Made by a program: the position numbers and the translations under genes. Source: Planctellipticum variicoloris (GTDB lineage: Bacteria; Planctomycetota; Planctomycetia; Planctomycetales; Planctomycetaceae). Taken from it: a stretch of 64,000 nt of DNA. Shown here in pieces: positions 8,242 to 17,658 of this stretch. The notes beneath the pieces are model-generated. The model made no database searches. It worked only from the letters and a program-made list of their open reading frames with translations, and was not told the origin of the DNA. The stretch spans positions 372,001 through 436,000 of the forward strand of contig NZ_CP130886.1 of assembly GCF_030622045.1 (NCBI RefSeq). Reading direction: 5' to 3'. The number at the start of each line of letters is the position of its first letter. Positions within the stretch are counted from its first letter, which is position 1.

Positions 8242-9333
8242 ATGCAACTTGTGCTGCGTGAGCTGGAAGTCGCTCTGCGGACGGGACGTCCGGTCTGCTA
8301 CTGCGCGCTGGTCGAGACGCGGGGATCGACGCCGCAGAAGGCCGGGGCGATGATGCTCGTCTTTCCGGACGGGTCGCAGGTCGGGACGCTGGGAGGCGGC
8401 TGTGTCGAGGCGGAAGTCAAACGCCGGGCGCTGCAGCTCCTTGATGAAGGAACCGCGGGCCTGCTGACCTTTCAGCTCGATAGCGACTACGGCTGGGATG
8501 ACGGCCTGATCTGCGGCGGGCGGATGAAGATGCTCGTCGATCCGATCCGTCCCGGCGACGACAGCAGTTATTACCGGACGTGGTTCGATCGGCTCCTGAC
8601 GGGGACGGGTTGCACGGAGGCGGTGGTACTCGACGCGGAAGCCGCCGGGGCAGGCGCCGAGGCCGATCGTTATCTGCTCGATGAACACGGCACGGTGATT
8701 GCGCAGCGAACCGCGGGGACGAAGGAACTGGCCGGCGTTCGCGAACGATTGCGGTCGCTGGAAGAACGTCCCCGGCCGTATGTCGCGGGGGGGATCTCGT
8801 ATCTGCCGTGCCTGTCGCGCTGCCGGCTGGTGATCGTCGGGGCAGGACATGTCGGGCAGAAGGTGGCTCAGCTCGCCGCGGAGGCTGACTTCGACGTCTG
8901 GGTCATCGACGATCGCGAAGAGTATTGTCAGTCGCAGCGGTTTCCGACAGCGAAGCGGCTGATCGTCGCACCGATCGACCAGGCGCTGAGCGGGCTCGAT
9001 GTCGATTCCAGCACGTACTGCATCATCGTGACCCGCGGGCACAACCACGACGAAGAGGCGTTATATCACCTGGCCGAAACACGGGCGCGGTATGTGGGCA
9101 TGATTGGAAGCCGTCGGAAGATCCGGCTGATCTTTCAAGACCTGCTGCGGGAAGGGATTGCTCGTGACGCTTTGCAGCGGGTCTACGCGCCCGTCGGTTT
9201 CGAGATCGGGTCGCAGACGGTGCCGGAGATCGCGATCAGCATCGTCGCCGAGCTGATTGCACACCGGAATCTCGGACGAATTCCCACAGGGATTCGCGGA
9301 GAGAGTCTGCTCAGCGAGCAGACGGCAGGCTGA
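8242..9333 (+). CDS. XdhC/CoxI family protein
   Basis: A 363-residue two-domain protein. The N-terminal XdhC/CoxI domain has ALVETRGSTPQKAGAMML and TLGGGCVEAEV (Cys54 in the conserved GGGC motif) and a further GLICGGRM. The C-terminal domain is Rossmann-like, with VIVGAGHVGQKVAQ at 196-209, and ends with IGSRRK...PVGFEIGSQTVPEIAISIVAE, both standard for the family. XdhC proteins bind and insert the sulfurated molybdenum cofactor into xanthine-dehydrogenase-type hydroxylases. No such hydroxylase subunit is encoded in this window. A GGGAGAG site precedes the ATG. The 3' end overlaps the convergent EEP gene by 23 bp. Confidence 0.9.
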   Translation: MQLVLRELEVALRTGRPVCYCALVETRGSTPQKAGAMMLVFPDGSQVGTLGGGCVEAEVKRRALQLLDEGTAGLLTFQLDSDYGWDDGLICGGRMKMLVDPIRPGDDSSYYRTWFDRLLTGTGCTEAVVLDAEAAGAGAEADRYLLDEHGTVIAQRTAGTKELAGVRERLRSLEERPRPYVAGGISYLPCLSRCRLVIVGAGHVGQKVAQLAAEADFDVWVIDDREEYCQSQRFPTAKRLIVAPIDQALSGLDVDSSTYCIIVTRGHNHDEEALYHLAETRARYVGMIGSRRKIRLIFQDLLREGIARDALQRVYAPVGFEIGSQTVPEIAISIVAELIAHRNLGRIPTGIRGESLLSEQTAG

Positions 9334-10168
9334 ATTCGGCCCTGACGGCGGGATGATCGGAAGCGTCTCCCGTTACGTACTCAATGGTCCGGCATTCGAG
9401 ACCGCGGGCGAGGATCCAGTCGATGTGGCCGCGGGCTGCGGTGATGCCGCCCAGCGGATCGACGACATCTGGCGCAGCCAGCAGCGCTGAGAGGGCCGGG
9501 TCGTCGGGCTGCGTGTTGAGGTCTCCCAGGAGAATCGCCGGGGGCTGCAGCGCCAGGAACATCCGGGACACGATCTCAAGCTGTCGGAGACGATCGTCCT
9601 GACGGTCGACATGGACGCCGAGAATGCGCACCCGCCGGCTCTGCAGCGTGACCTCCGTCAGGACCGCCTGACGAAACGCTTTGCCGCGGGTTCCGGGTAG
9701 CGGGCACCGCTGGACCAGCTCGACCGGGAGGCGGGTCAACAGACCGTTGCCGAAGTGGTCGGTCCACCAGCGCCGTTCCGTCGGGAGGAACGCCGAAGCA
9801 ATCTGCAGTCGCTGTCCGAGTTCCCCGGCCTGATCCATCCCACCCGTCCAGCCGCCGCCGTGGACTTCCTGCAGCCAGGCGACGTCGAATTCTCCAAGTT
9901 GTGCGGTCGTCCGTTCAAGGTCGAGTCGGCCGTCGGCGCCCCGTCCGCCGTGGATATTGAACGTGGCGATTCTGAGAATGTCGCCGTTGCCGGCAACAGG
10001 CGCAGGTCCATTCCAGGCGATGGGAACGGTTGCATCAGCCGGCGTCCGATCCGCGCCGTTGCCGATCACCACGCCGACCAGCAGCAGCCAGGGGAGGCAC
10101 GCGACGAAGCGACGCCGGGGATCGCGACGTGAATTCGTCGGGGCAGGCGCCTCTGCGGTTGCGGACAT
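9311..10168 (-). CDS. Endonuclease/exonuclease/phosphatase (EEP) family protein, membrane-anchored
   Basis: A 285-residue protein with a single N-terminal hydrophobic segment (21-37) and an EEP catalytic domain. The metal and catalytic residues are in place: ATFNIHGG (Asn71), WLQEVHG (Glu101), LGVHVDRQD (His186, Asp188), LLGDLNTQPDD (Asp216, Asn218), HIDWIL (Asp250) and SDHPAV (Asp271-His272). The family cleaves phosphodiesters in DNA, RNA, lipids or small molecules; the substrate is not evident, and the anchor points to action outside the cytoplasm. It follows the large cytochrome c protein gene by 3 nt, so the two are probably cotranscribed. Confidence 0.85.
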   Translation of the reverse strand: MSATAEAPAPTNSRRDPRRRFVACLPWLLLVGVVIGNGADRTPADATVPIAWNGPAPVAGNGDILRIATFNIHGGRGADGRLDLERTTAQLGEFDVAWLQEVHGGGWTGGMDQAGELGQRLQIASAFLPTERRWWTDHFGNGLLTRLPVELVQRCPLPGTRGKAFRQAVLTEVTLQSRRVRILGVHVDRQDDRLRQLEIVSRMFLALQPPAILLGDLNTQPDDPALSALLAAPDVVDPLGGITAARGHIDWILARGLECRTIEYVTGDASDHPAVRAEFSLPSAR

Positions 10169-10171
10169 TGT

Positions 10172-13100
10172 CTACTCAGAGGGCGAGGGGCGGGGCTTTT
10201 CGGCCACGGCCGGTTTGGAAAGGGTCTGCAGGTAGGCGTACAGGTCCGTGCAGTCCTGCAGGCTCAGATCTTTGAGCAGACCGCTGGGCATCAAGGAAAC
10301 GGGGGACTTCCTGCGGATCGCGACGTCTGACGTTTCGATTCGGAACGTCTGATTCTGCCCGTCGCGCAGCAGCAGACCGTCGACAGATTCGTAGACGATC
10401 AGTCCGGAATAAGTCTTTCCGCCATGCGTCTGCAGAATCGTCGTCTGATACCGGGCCGAGACATCCCGGCTGGGGAGGACGATGGCAGTCCAGAGGTCGT
10501 TCTTGGAGAATCGCCCGGCGGCGCCGGCAAGGTCGGGGCCGAGGCCACTCCGTCCGCCGTGGCATTGGGCGCATTGGCGTGTCTGATAGAGCTTCTCTCC
10601 CCGGCCGACGTCGCCGGTTGAGTTGGACGCGTGGGCGAGAATCTGCTTGAGGAGCGCCAGGTCGGTTTCGTTCCCGCCGAGTTGCCCGGCGGCTTCCTGG
10701 GGCCATTTCTGCTGCAACCAGTCGGTCCACTTTTGTGTCGCCACCGGCTGCGGCTGATAGCCGACTTCGCCCGAGACAAACGGGAATGCGACGCCGTTGT
10801 TTCGTTCGAGCAGTCGCAGAACCTGTTCGCGGACGGCGTACTCGCGGGCGTCCTGTCCCAGCCGGCGGAAAGCCCGCAGCAGGGCGAACTGTTCGGCGGC
10901 GGACTGACCGGCGGGGAGTTTCAGCAGAGCCTGGGCGCAGGCTTCGACGACTTCCACCTGGGACATCTCCAGCCCCTGGAGAAACAGGGGCCGGTCGCGC
11001 GGATCGGGTTCGCCCGCCAGCGTCATCAGCACGGCGCCGCGGACGTTGAAACGTTCGAACTGCTCGCGGATCAGCGTGCGATGAGCCGGCTCCTTCGATT
11101 CCCCCAGCAGGAAGACGACGTCGTTGTTCCAGGGATAGTCTTCGCCGTGCTTCTCAATGTTCTTGACGAATGCATCGATGGCCCCGGGGAGCAGGTCGCC
11201 CGGAATTTCGCTCAGAAACAGCACGTGGCCGGGACGGCCGAATTCTGGTTCGTCCAGGACCGCAGTGGCCAGATAGTCCTCGTCGCGCGACGCCAGCCGC
11301 GTATACAACTCTTTGATCCGGTCGTTCCAGTTGGTGTCCTGGGGCAACTTGTGCTTCGCGAACTTGACGTCCAGTCCGACCAGGCCGGCGGCGATCCGCT
11401 GGCGCTGTGTCGCCGATCGCGGCACCGGGAACTGCGCGGCGACGAGCAGTTGATGGATGTCATGCACGGCGTCGGAGTCTGCGTTGATGGGTGCGAGAAC
11501 CTTTTCGAGCAGCGTCTGGTTGTACGGGTGCAGCATGGCCAGCAGTCGGGCCAGTTCGTCGTCCAACTGAGCGTTGCCAGTGGGATAGGCTTCCGACAAT
11601 GCAATCAGGAGCGGCTGCAGGAGCGGCTCCTCCTGCTGGGGATCGACGGCGCCATTGTAGCCGTCGAAGGCGGGGGGCACTCCGTCCCGCGGTCCCATGT
11701 CTCCGAGCGAGTTCTGCAGCAGCCGCACGGCGTCCAGGCGAATGTCCGCCGAGTAGTTGCCTTGAACGAGCGCCGTGGCGAGCGTCGGAACCGTGCTCCG
11801 GGCGCGCGTCATCAGATCGGGCATCCGGTCCAGCCAGCCGGCGGCATACGTGGTGACTGCCCGCGATCCCTGCTTTCCGGCTGCAGCCGAGAGATCCTTC
11901 AACGCCGATTCCGGCAACCGTCGGACGACCAGCGCCGCCTGCCAGCGAGTGAATCGATCGTCGGATCCAAGCTGCTTCGCCAGCGAATCCATCAGTGGCG
12001 CGGCATCATCGATCGTCGGCAGCCCCGCCAGGACTTCGAGGGCGCAGCGTGCGACCAGCGGGTCCTCGTCCGCGACAAAGGCCGCGATCTCGCTCAGATC
12101 CCATTCCGCCGCGGGCCGTCGGCCATGCGACCAGACGGCGCGGGCTCGCACCAGGAAGCGGTTGTCGGTGCGAAAGGCCTTCAATTCCTCGGCGGTCAGT
12201 CCGCCGAACACTTCGGTCACGATCTCGATGGCACGCGTCCGTTCGCGAACCGGACGTTCGCCGTCCTGAGCCGCGGCCAGCAGCTTGTCGCGTCCCAGGT
12301 CGCGAGCCGTCGGCAACCATTTTGCTCGACTCCAGGCACTCAGCGGTTGAGGCGCCCGCAGACAGGCTTCGAGGGGGGCCTCGATCTCGGCAGGTTTGGC
12401 AGTCGTTCTGGCCTTCACGCGGTAGACTCCTCCGCGTGTCCCACGGCCGCCGACGCAGACCAGCAGGCTGCCGTCGGGAGCGACCTCGACATCGGTCGGA
12501 GCAAAGCCGTTCCCGCCGGCGCCGGACATGAACAGCTCGACTTTGCTGGTGTAAGCCGCCCCGTCACGCTGCAGCCGCAGGAAATTCACGCGGCCGTAGG
12601 TCCAGTCGAGCACGAACAGCCCGCCGTGGTACTGCTCGGGAAACTGCGAATGCTCGTAGCAGGCCATGCCGGTCGGAGAGCCGCGGCCCATCGAGGCGAC
12701 GACGGGAGGCATATCCATGTACTCGTCGGGACGCTTCCAGCTCTTGCTGATCCAGCCGTGATCGGCGGCCGTCAACGTCTGGAAGACCCGTGTCGGTCGA
12801 TACCAGGGAAGCGAGATATCGCGCTCGTCGTCGCTGTCGTAGGTGAAGATGTCGCCGTACGGACCGAAGGCGAAGTCGTACGCGTTGCGAAAGCCGTCGC
12901 CGATCAGTTCGCCGCCCGAAAAGTCGGGCTTCAGCCGCATCAGCACGCCGGCCCTCGGCTGACGGATCGGGGAAGTCGGCAGCGTGGCGTAGGCCGCGGT
13001 GATCTCCGCGGTATTCCCGGCAATAATGTACCACCAGCCGTCGGGGCCGTGCTGAATCGAGTGCGTGTCGTGCTCGCCCCCCGTCCGGCAGCGGAGCAGT

Positions 13101-13498
13101 CGCTCGGGAGGACCGTCGGCCTTGCCGTCGCCGTCCTGATCGCGATAGATCAGCACGCCGCCGTCGCCGACGCACAGGCAGTTGCGGCCGTGAAAGAACA
13201 GTCCCATCGCGCCCGACTTCGGCCCGCTGGCGAACTCCTCGGCCCGCTCGGCGACGCCGTCGCCATCGGCGTCGATCAACGTCCGGATGTAGCCGGGGCC
13301 GCTGACGACCGGCCGCCCCTGGCTGTCGACGGTCAGGCAGTAGATGTCGTGAGCCAGTTCATCGCCGGCGACCTGCACGACCTCGAAGCCTTCGGGAACC
13401 CGCACGCCCGGATCGACGTCGGCGGCGGCCAAGCGGCCGCACAGCAGGAGTCCGCAGAATCCCCGGGACAGCCATCGAATGGTCGGGTTGCAGCGCAC
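10172..13498 (-). CDS. Secreted beta-propeller/HEAT-repeat protein with C-terminal cytochrome c domain
   Basis: With the GTG at 13498 (GGGAG 7 nt upstream) the protein has 1,108 residues and a clean signal peptide (LSRGFCGLLLCGRLAAA). An upstream GTG at 13525 is possible. Residues about 25-380 form a sorbosone-dehydrogenase-like propeller with DADGDGVAE and DQDGDGKAD calcium-type loops. The middle, to about 870, consists of helical HEAT-like repeats. The C-terminal domain carries one c-type haem site, CAQCH (Cys976-His980), with LMPSGLL providing a possible Met ligand. This architecture is a planctomycete hallmark and is usually thought to take part in periplasmic oxidation of sugars; the substrate is unknown. 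Confidence 0.88.
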   Translation of the reverse strand: MRCNPTIRWLSRGFCGLLLCGRLAAADVDPGVRVPEGFEVVQVAGDELAHDIYCLTVDSQGRPVVSGPGYIRTLIDADGDGVAERAEEFASGPKSGAMGLFFHGRNCLCVGDGGVLIYRDQDGDGKADGPPERLLRCRTGGEHDTHSIQHGPDGWWYIIAGNTAEITAAYATLPTSPIRQPRAGVLMRLKPDFSGGELIGDGFRNAYDFAFGPYGDIFTYDSDDERDISLPWYRPTRVFQTLTAADHGWISKSWKRPDEYMDMPPVVASMGRGSPTGMACYEHSQFPEQYHGGLFVLDWTYGRVNFLRLQRDGAAYTSKVELFMSGAGGNGFAPTDVEVAPDGSLLVCVGGRGTRGGVYRVKARTTAKPAEIEAPLEACLRAPQPLSAWSRAKWLPTARDLGRDKLLAAAQDGERPVRERTRAIEIVTEVFGGLTAEELKAFRTDNRFLVRARAVWSHGRRPAAEWDLSEIAAFVADEDPLVARCALEVLAGLPTIDDAAPLMDSLAKQLGSDDRFTRWQAALVVRRLPESALKDLSAAAGKQGSRAVTTYAAGWLDRMPDLMTRARSTVPTLATALVQGNYSADIRLDAVRLLQNSLGDMGPRDGVPPAFDGYNGAVDPQQEEPLLQPLLIALSEAYPTGNAQLDDELARLLAMLHPYNQTLLEKVLAPINADSDAVHDIHQLLVAAQFPVPRSATQRQRIAAGLVGLDVKFAKHKLPQDTNWNDRIKELYTRLASRDEDYLATAVLDEPEFGRPGHVLFLSEIPGDLLPGAIDAFVKNIEKHGEDYPWNNDVVFLLGESKEPAHRTLIREQFERFNVRGAVLMTLAGEPDPRDRPLFLQGLEMSQVEVVEACAQALLKLPAGQSAAEQFALLRAFRRLGQDAREYAVREQVLRLLERNNGVAFPFVSGEVGYQPQPVATQKWTDWLQQKWPQEAAGQLGGNETDLALLKQILAHASNSTGDVGRGEKLYQTRQCAQCHGGRSGLGPDLAGAAGRFSKNDLWTAIVLPSRDVSARYQTTILQTHGGKTYSGLIVYESVDGLLLRDGQNQTFRIETSDVAIRRKSPVSLMPSGLLKDLSLQDCTDLYAYLQTLSKPAVAEKPRPSPSE

Positions 13499-13672
13499 TG
13501 TGGGACTCCCTTTCCAGCGCGCCACGGCAAGTGAGCCTCAATGCGATCGCGGCGCGGACTTCGGCTTCTGGCCCGAATCCGCGGAATCCTAGCTAGAAAC
13601 CCGCATCAAGGGCAACAGCAGTGCGCAGCGGAGCGCCGACGCGATGTCGATCAGGCCCCGAGTCCAGTTCGA

Positions 13673-14521
13673 CTAGTTCTTCCTGGGGCCGAGCCGGGCA
13701 ACGCCCGGATTGCTCAGGACTTCCTTCTGGTACTCCGCGAACTCCAGGCGACGAAGCCCCTCCTCCTTCAACTGCGTCTCCCACTCGTGAATCTTGCTGC
13801 GGTCCGCAGTCGTCAGCTTCCACATCCACTGATGCTCGGCCTTCAATCTGACCGGAGTCTTTCCCGGATTGACGGTCATTTCCACTTTCACCGGCAACTG
13901 CTTGATCTCGCGCAACTGGTCGTTGACGCGCAGCCGGGCCGCGGGAAGAGGCGCCTGGGGATGCAGGACCGAGTTGAGCTGGGCGATCGAGTCCGCATAG
14001 TCGAGGTAGCGCGCGACAGCTTCGGGAATCGCGTCTGTCGTGCACTCGACCTTGTACTGCATGACCTTGCTGTGCATGGTCAGCAGTTGTTTGTCGCGAT
14101 CGAACTGCGACCGGAACAGCGGATGCAGTTGAAATTCCAGCATTTGCGCCGCCGCCAGTTGATCCGGATCGGACTGTTCGTGGACCTGATCCAGAACCTT
14201 GTTGGCGTCCGTCTCCACCAGTTTCAGGAAGTACCGCATCTGCTCCTGCGAGATGCTCGTCGCCACGCGGCGTCCGAGATTCAGGACTTCGAACTGCTTG
14301 TGAGCCGCATCGTAGACGGTCAGTTCGCGGGCGGGTTCGGTGTAGTCGTAGACTTTTCCGGCGTGGAACAGCGTCAGATTCCGGCCGAGCACTCCTTCGT
14401 CCGCGCCATTGCGGATTACGGTATAGACCCGCAGATCCTGAGCCTGCGAGGGGCAAGCCAGGCACGAAACGGTCAGGGCCGCCATCCACAGCCGGGTGAA
14501 ACTGAGGGACCGCGCAAGCAT
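13673..14521 (-). CDS. Secreted hypothetical protein
   Basis: The start chosen is the ATG at 14521 (GGAAGG about 7 nt upstream), giving 282 residues; an in-frame ATG at 14536 is also possible. A signal peptide is clear: MLARSLSFTRLWMAALTVSC, cleaved near SQAQ. The mature part is helical and charged, with YDYTEPARELTVYD near the start and repeated predicted helices later. No catalytic motif is visible and I do not recognise the family. It lies upstream of, and on the same strand as, the large cytochrome c protein gene, separated by about 175 bp. Confidence 0.65.
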   Translation of the reverse strand: MLARSLSFTRLWMAALTVSCLACPSQAQDLRVYTVIRNGADEGVLGRNLTLFHAGKVYDYTEPARELTVYDAAHKQFEVLNLGRRVATSISQEQMRYFLKLVETDANKVLDQVHEQSDPDQLAAAQMLEFQLHPLFRSQFDRDKQLLTMHSKVMQYKVECTTDAIPEAVARYLDYADSIAQLNSVLHPQAPLPAARLRVNDQLREIKQLPVKVEMTVNPGKTPVRLKAEHQWMWKLTTADRSKIHEWETQLKEEGLRRLEFAEYQKEVLSNPGVARLGPRKN

Positions 14522-14756
14522 CAGAAGACCTTCCATACGGGAGGTGCTGCCGCCGACGGGATCGGCGGGAATCAATGAATTCAGGACGGGATTCGTGCGT
14601 GTTACCGCAGGACGCCAGATCCCTCAACGCCAGGTCGTCCGCTCTGCCGGTCCCGGCGACCTTCCGTGCCGAAAAAGTCTGCATCCGCCGGCGTTTCCGG
14701 CAAGGTCTGCCGATCAATCGCCGTGAAACTCCCGCAAATCACCGGAGGCGAGTACG

Positions 14757-15596
14757 ATGCTCGAACGTCCTTCCGCCGCCGCTTCCCGCTCAGGAACACC
14801 GTCCATGACCGACCCGCTGTTCAACATCGCTGATCAGGTCGTTCTCGTTTCCGGAGGGAGCCGGGGGATCGGTCGCGAGCTGGCCGCCGCGTTCGCAGCT
14901 CGCGATGCGATGGTCTTCATCGCCGGGCGGGAAGCCGATACGCTCGAAACGACGGCGGGCGAAATCTCGACGGGGCGCTATCCGGTCAAAACCGTCGTCT
15001 GCGATGTTTCGCGGATAGACGACGTCGCCTCAATGGTCCAATCGGTGGTCAGCGAAGCCGGTCGGATCGACGGACTGCTGAACGTGGCCGGCGTCAACAA
15101 GCGCAAGCGGGTCGAAAACTACACGCCCGAGGAGTTCGACTTCATCGTCGACATCAACCTGCGCGGAGCGTTCTTCGTCGCCCAGCACGTCGGCCGGCAG
15201 TTCATCGCCCAGGGAACTGGCGGCTGGATCACGAACATCGACTCGCTCAACACCAGCTCGCCGCTCACGGGCGTGCTCCCCTATGCGATGAGCAAGGGAG
15301 GGCTCAGCATGATGACCCGCGGCATGGCGAACGAATGGGGCCGGCACAAAGTCCGCGTCAATGGCCTCGCTCCGGGATTCATTCTGACCGACCTGACGCA
15401 GAAGCTCTGGTCCGATCCGAACATGCAGGCCTGGAACGCGGCGAATTCCCCCCTCGGACGACTCGGAAACCCGGAAGACATGGTCGGCACGGCAGTCTTC
15501 CTCGCCAGTCCTGGCGCCGCGTTCCTGACGGGCCAGACGATCTACGTGGATGGCGGCTTCACGGCGGGGATGAACTGGCCGATTCCGCTGGACTGA
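14757..15596 (+). CDS. Short-chain dehydrogenase/reductase
   Basis: A 279-residue classical SDR. The cofactor motif is SGGSRGIG (32-39), then VCDVS, NVAG (109-112) and the catalytic pair YAMSK (Tyr176, Lys180), with Ser residues in SLNTSS just before. The end (FLASPGAAFLTGQTIYVDGG) is that of gluconate 5-dehydrogenase or 3-oxoacyl-ACP reductase-like enzymes that oxidise or reduce sugars and related alcohols with NAD(P). GGAGG lies 8 nt before the ATG at 14757; an ATG at 14805 would give a more usual N-terminus (MTDPLFNIADQ). The exact substrate cannot be read from the sequence. Confidence 0.88.
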   Translation: MLERPSAAASRSGTPSMTDPLFNIADQVVLVSGGSRGIGRELAAAFAARDAMVFIAGREADTLETTAGEISTGRYPVKTVVCDVSRIDDVASMVQSVVSEAGRIDGLLNVAGVNKRKRVENYTPEEFDFIVDINLRGAFFVAQHVGRQFIAQGTGGWITNIDSLNTSSPLTGVLPYAMSKGGLSMMTRGMANEWGRHKVRVNGLAPGFILTDLTQKLWSDPNMQAWNAANSPLGRLGNPEDMVGTAVFLASPGAAFLTGQTIYVDGGFTAGMNWPIPLD

Positions 15597-15610
15597 ACAG
15601 GCCAGTCTCT

Positions 15611-15734
15611 CGCTCCCAGTCACTGTCTGGGAGCGTCTGGCAGCGACGCTGTGCGTCGCATCTGACCATGCGCCGGCGGGTGAGAGAAGCGAGGCAGAGC
15701 CTCGCAAAGGCGGGCGCCCAGGCAGAGCCTGGGC
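15611..15734. repeat. Cluster of four perfect hairpins
   Basis: Between the convergent SDR and polX genes are four perfect stem-loops: 15611-15635 (9-bp stem, CGCTCCCAG), 15643-15659 (7 bp, GCGACGC), 15689-15705 (7 bp, GCGAGGC) and 15716-15734 (8 bp, GCCCAGGC). The last two share the core GGCAGAGCC with an AGA loop. They probably end transcription from both sides, or form an intergenic repeat unit. Confidence 0.8.
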
Positions 15735-15748
15735 ACCAGTGGCAATTT

Positions 15749-17467
15749 TCACCGCCGAGCAATTCTCTTCGAAAACTCCTTCCACGGCAGCGTGTTGATC
15801 ACATCGGCCGCCGTCAGGCCTGCGCGTCGCGCCTGGTAGACACCCCACTCCATCGACGCAAAGCCCCTGGTGCTGTGGGCGTCGGTGCTGATCACGATTG
15901 GGATGCCGCGGGCCTTCGCCGCCGCCGCATGGACGTCGTCCAGATCCAGCCGGGACGGGTCGGCATTGATCTCCAGAAACTTCCCCTCTTCCTTTGCGAC
16001 GTGGAACAGCTCGTCGAAATCGATGTCCGCCCCTGGACGCTGGCCGATAATCCGGCCCGACGGATGGCCGATGGCGTGGACGTACGGATTCCGCAGCGCC
16101 ATCAGCAGCCGCTCCTGGATTTTGGCACGCGGCTGCTTCAAGCCGTAGTGCAGAACGGCAAGCACCCAGTCGGCCTCGGCGAGGACGTCGTCCGGCAGAT
16201 CCATGGTGGCGTCTTCGAGGATGTCGCACTCGATGCCGCACAGGACGTGAATGCCCTTTGTCTTCTTGCGGACCGCGTCGATATTCCGCCAGTGTTCGCG
16301 CAACCGATCGGCGTCGAGGCCATTCGCCATCGTCACCCGCTTCGAGTGATCGGTAATGGCGATGTACTCCAGCCCGCGGGCCTTGGCGGCTTCGATCATC
16401 TCCTCGATCGAGGCCGTCCCGTCCGTGGCTGTCGTGTGCATGTGCAGGTCGCCGCGCATGTTGGATAGTTCCAGCAGCTTTGGCAGCCTGTGCTGTTCCG
16501 CCAGCTCAATCTCGCCCCGGTTCTCTCGCAATTCAGGAGGAATCCACGGCAGTTCGACCGCCGCATAGACCTCTTCCTCAGATTGACCCGCAATCGACTC
16601 TTCGCCGCGGAAGACGCCGTACTCGTTGATCTTCAGGCCCCGTTCCTGCGCCCTGCGCCGGACGACGATGTTGTGCTCCTTCGATCCGGTGAAGTACTGC
16701 AGGGCCGCCCCATACGACTCCGCCGGCACGACGCGCAGATCGAGTTCCAGCCCGCTGTGGAGTCGCACGCGCTGCTTGGTTTCGCCGCGGGCCAGGACTT
16801 TTGTTACGAGCGGATGAGCGGCGAGGCAGTCCATCGCCCCCTTGGAATCGGAAGCGACGGCGAGCAGATCCAGATCGCCGCAACTCTCCTTCCGGCGGCG
16901 GCAGCTCCCCGCGACAGAAGCCTGCTCGACGGTTCCGGAGGCCAGCAGGTCGGCCACGATTTCATCCGCAGCCGGCTTGGCCACCGCCAGATAAACCCGC
17001 TTGCCGACTTCTTCCAGCAGTGCGAGTCCTTCCAGAATCGTCTGGGCGGTCTTCTTGCCAAATCCCTTCAGCTCGGCAATTTTGCCCCCCTCGGCGGCTG
17101 CCCGCAGATCCCCGAGCGTGCGGACGTTGAGTTCGTGAAAGAGGGCCGCCACCTTCTTGGGACCGAGGCCGGGAATCCGCAGCATCTCGCGGACGTCGGC
17201 GGGGATCTCCGCCCGCTGCTCTTCGAGCTGCGGCAGATGCCCGGTCTTGACGATGGTCTCGATCTTCTCGGCGAGATCCTTGCCGATCCCTTCCAGCGTG
17301 CTCAGATCGTGGTCCGGGTCGGCGACAATTCCGGCGACGGATTCGGACAGGTTCTCGATCGTCCGGGCCGCATTCCGGTAAGCCCGGACGCGAAAGGGAT
17401 TGGCCCCCTGAATTTCCAGCAGGTCGGCCAGTTCGGTAAACAGGGCCGCGACGTCGACGTTCTGCAT
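15749..17467 (-). CDS. polX: DNA polymerase X family with PHP 3'-5' exonuclease domain
   Basis: A 572-residue bacterial PolX. Helix-hairpin-helix units appear at about 56-66 ([13 protein letters not shown]), 97-107 and 132-142 ([13 protein letters not shown]). The nucleotidyltransferase domain has [18 protein letters not shown] with Asp198 and Asp200, and Asp243 in LELDLRV as the third catalytic acid. The PHP domain starts at [13 protein letters not shown] (His342, His344) and continues with [27 protein letters not shown] and STDAHS, which together supply the metal ligands. Family members fill gaps in base excision repair. The size matches Bacillus PolX (about 570). The leader carries a strong hairpin at 17492-17517. 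Confidence 0.95.
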   Translation of the reverse strand: MQNVDVAALFTELADLLEIQGANPFRVRAYRNAARTIENLSESVAGIVADPDHDLSTLEGIGKDLAEKIETIVKTGHLPQLEEQRAEIPADVREMLRIPGLGPKKVAALFHELNVRTLGDLRAAAEGGKIAELKGFGKKTAQTILEGLALLEEVGKRVYLAVAKPAADEIVADLLASGTVEQASVAGSCRRRKESCGDLDLLAVASDSKGAMDCLAAHPLVTKVLARGETKQRVRLHSGLELDLRVVPAESYGAALQYFTGSKEHNIVVRRRAQERGLKINEYGVFRGEESIAGQSEEEVYAAVELPWIPPELRENRGEIELAEQHRLPKLLELSNMRGDLHMHTTATDGTASIEEMIEAAKARGLEYIAITDHSKRVTMANGLDADRLREHWRNIDAVRKKTKGIHVLCGIECDILEDATMDLPDDVLAEADWVLAVLHYGLKQPRAKIQERLLMALRNPYVHAIGHPSGRIIGQRPGADIDFDELFHVAKEEGKFLEINADPSRLDLDDVHAAAAKARGIPIVISTDAHSTRGFASMEWGVYQARRAGLTAADVINTLPWKEFSKRIARR

Positions 17468-17491
17468 AAGGCACCCGGCTTAAAATGAAAC

Positions 17492-17517
17492 AGCCGAGAG
17501 TTCAGTCTCTCGGCTGG
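17492..17517. repeat. Perfect 10-bp hairpin in the polX leader
   Basis: CAGCCGAGAG-TTCAGT-CTCTCGGCTG is a perfect 10-bp stem with a 6-nt loop, about 25 bp before the polX start. It could lie in the polX 5' leader, or end transcripts that cross the gap. Confidence 0.75.
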
Positions 17518-17545
17518 GTCCATTCACCAATCCTTCGATTCCCGT

Positions 17546-17628
17546 GTACGACGGACGTCCTCGTCCGTCGGCCTCCTTATCGGAACTCTCGCTACACAGA
17601 GAGCGACGGACTTGGACGTCCGTCGTAC
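17546..17628. repeat. Inverted repeat of the ACGGACGTCC type
   Basis: Arms at 17546-17570 and 17604-17628 are reverse complements except for two positions at the centre (GTACGACGGACGTCC...GTCCGTCG), with a 33-nt loop. Shorter ACGGACG and GACCGACGG pieces lie around it. It sits between the polX start and the DUF1080-ThuA stop. Confidence 0.8.
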
Positions 17629-17658
17629 GAAAGACCGACGGTCGTACTACGGCTTCAT

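Noticed and set aside
10631-13534. 967-residue open frame opposite the cytochrome c protein gene
   Set aside because: It is the mirror of a clear protein gene with catalytic and haem motifs; its own sequence is Arg/Gln/Val-rich without domains.
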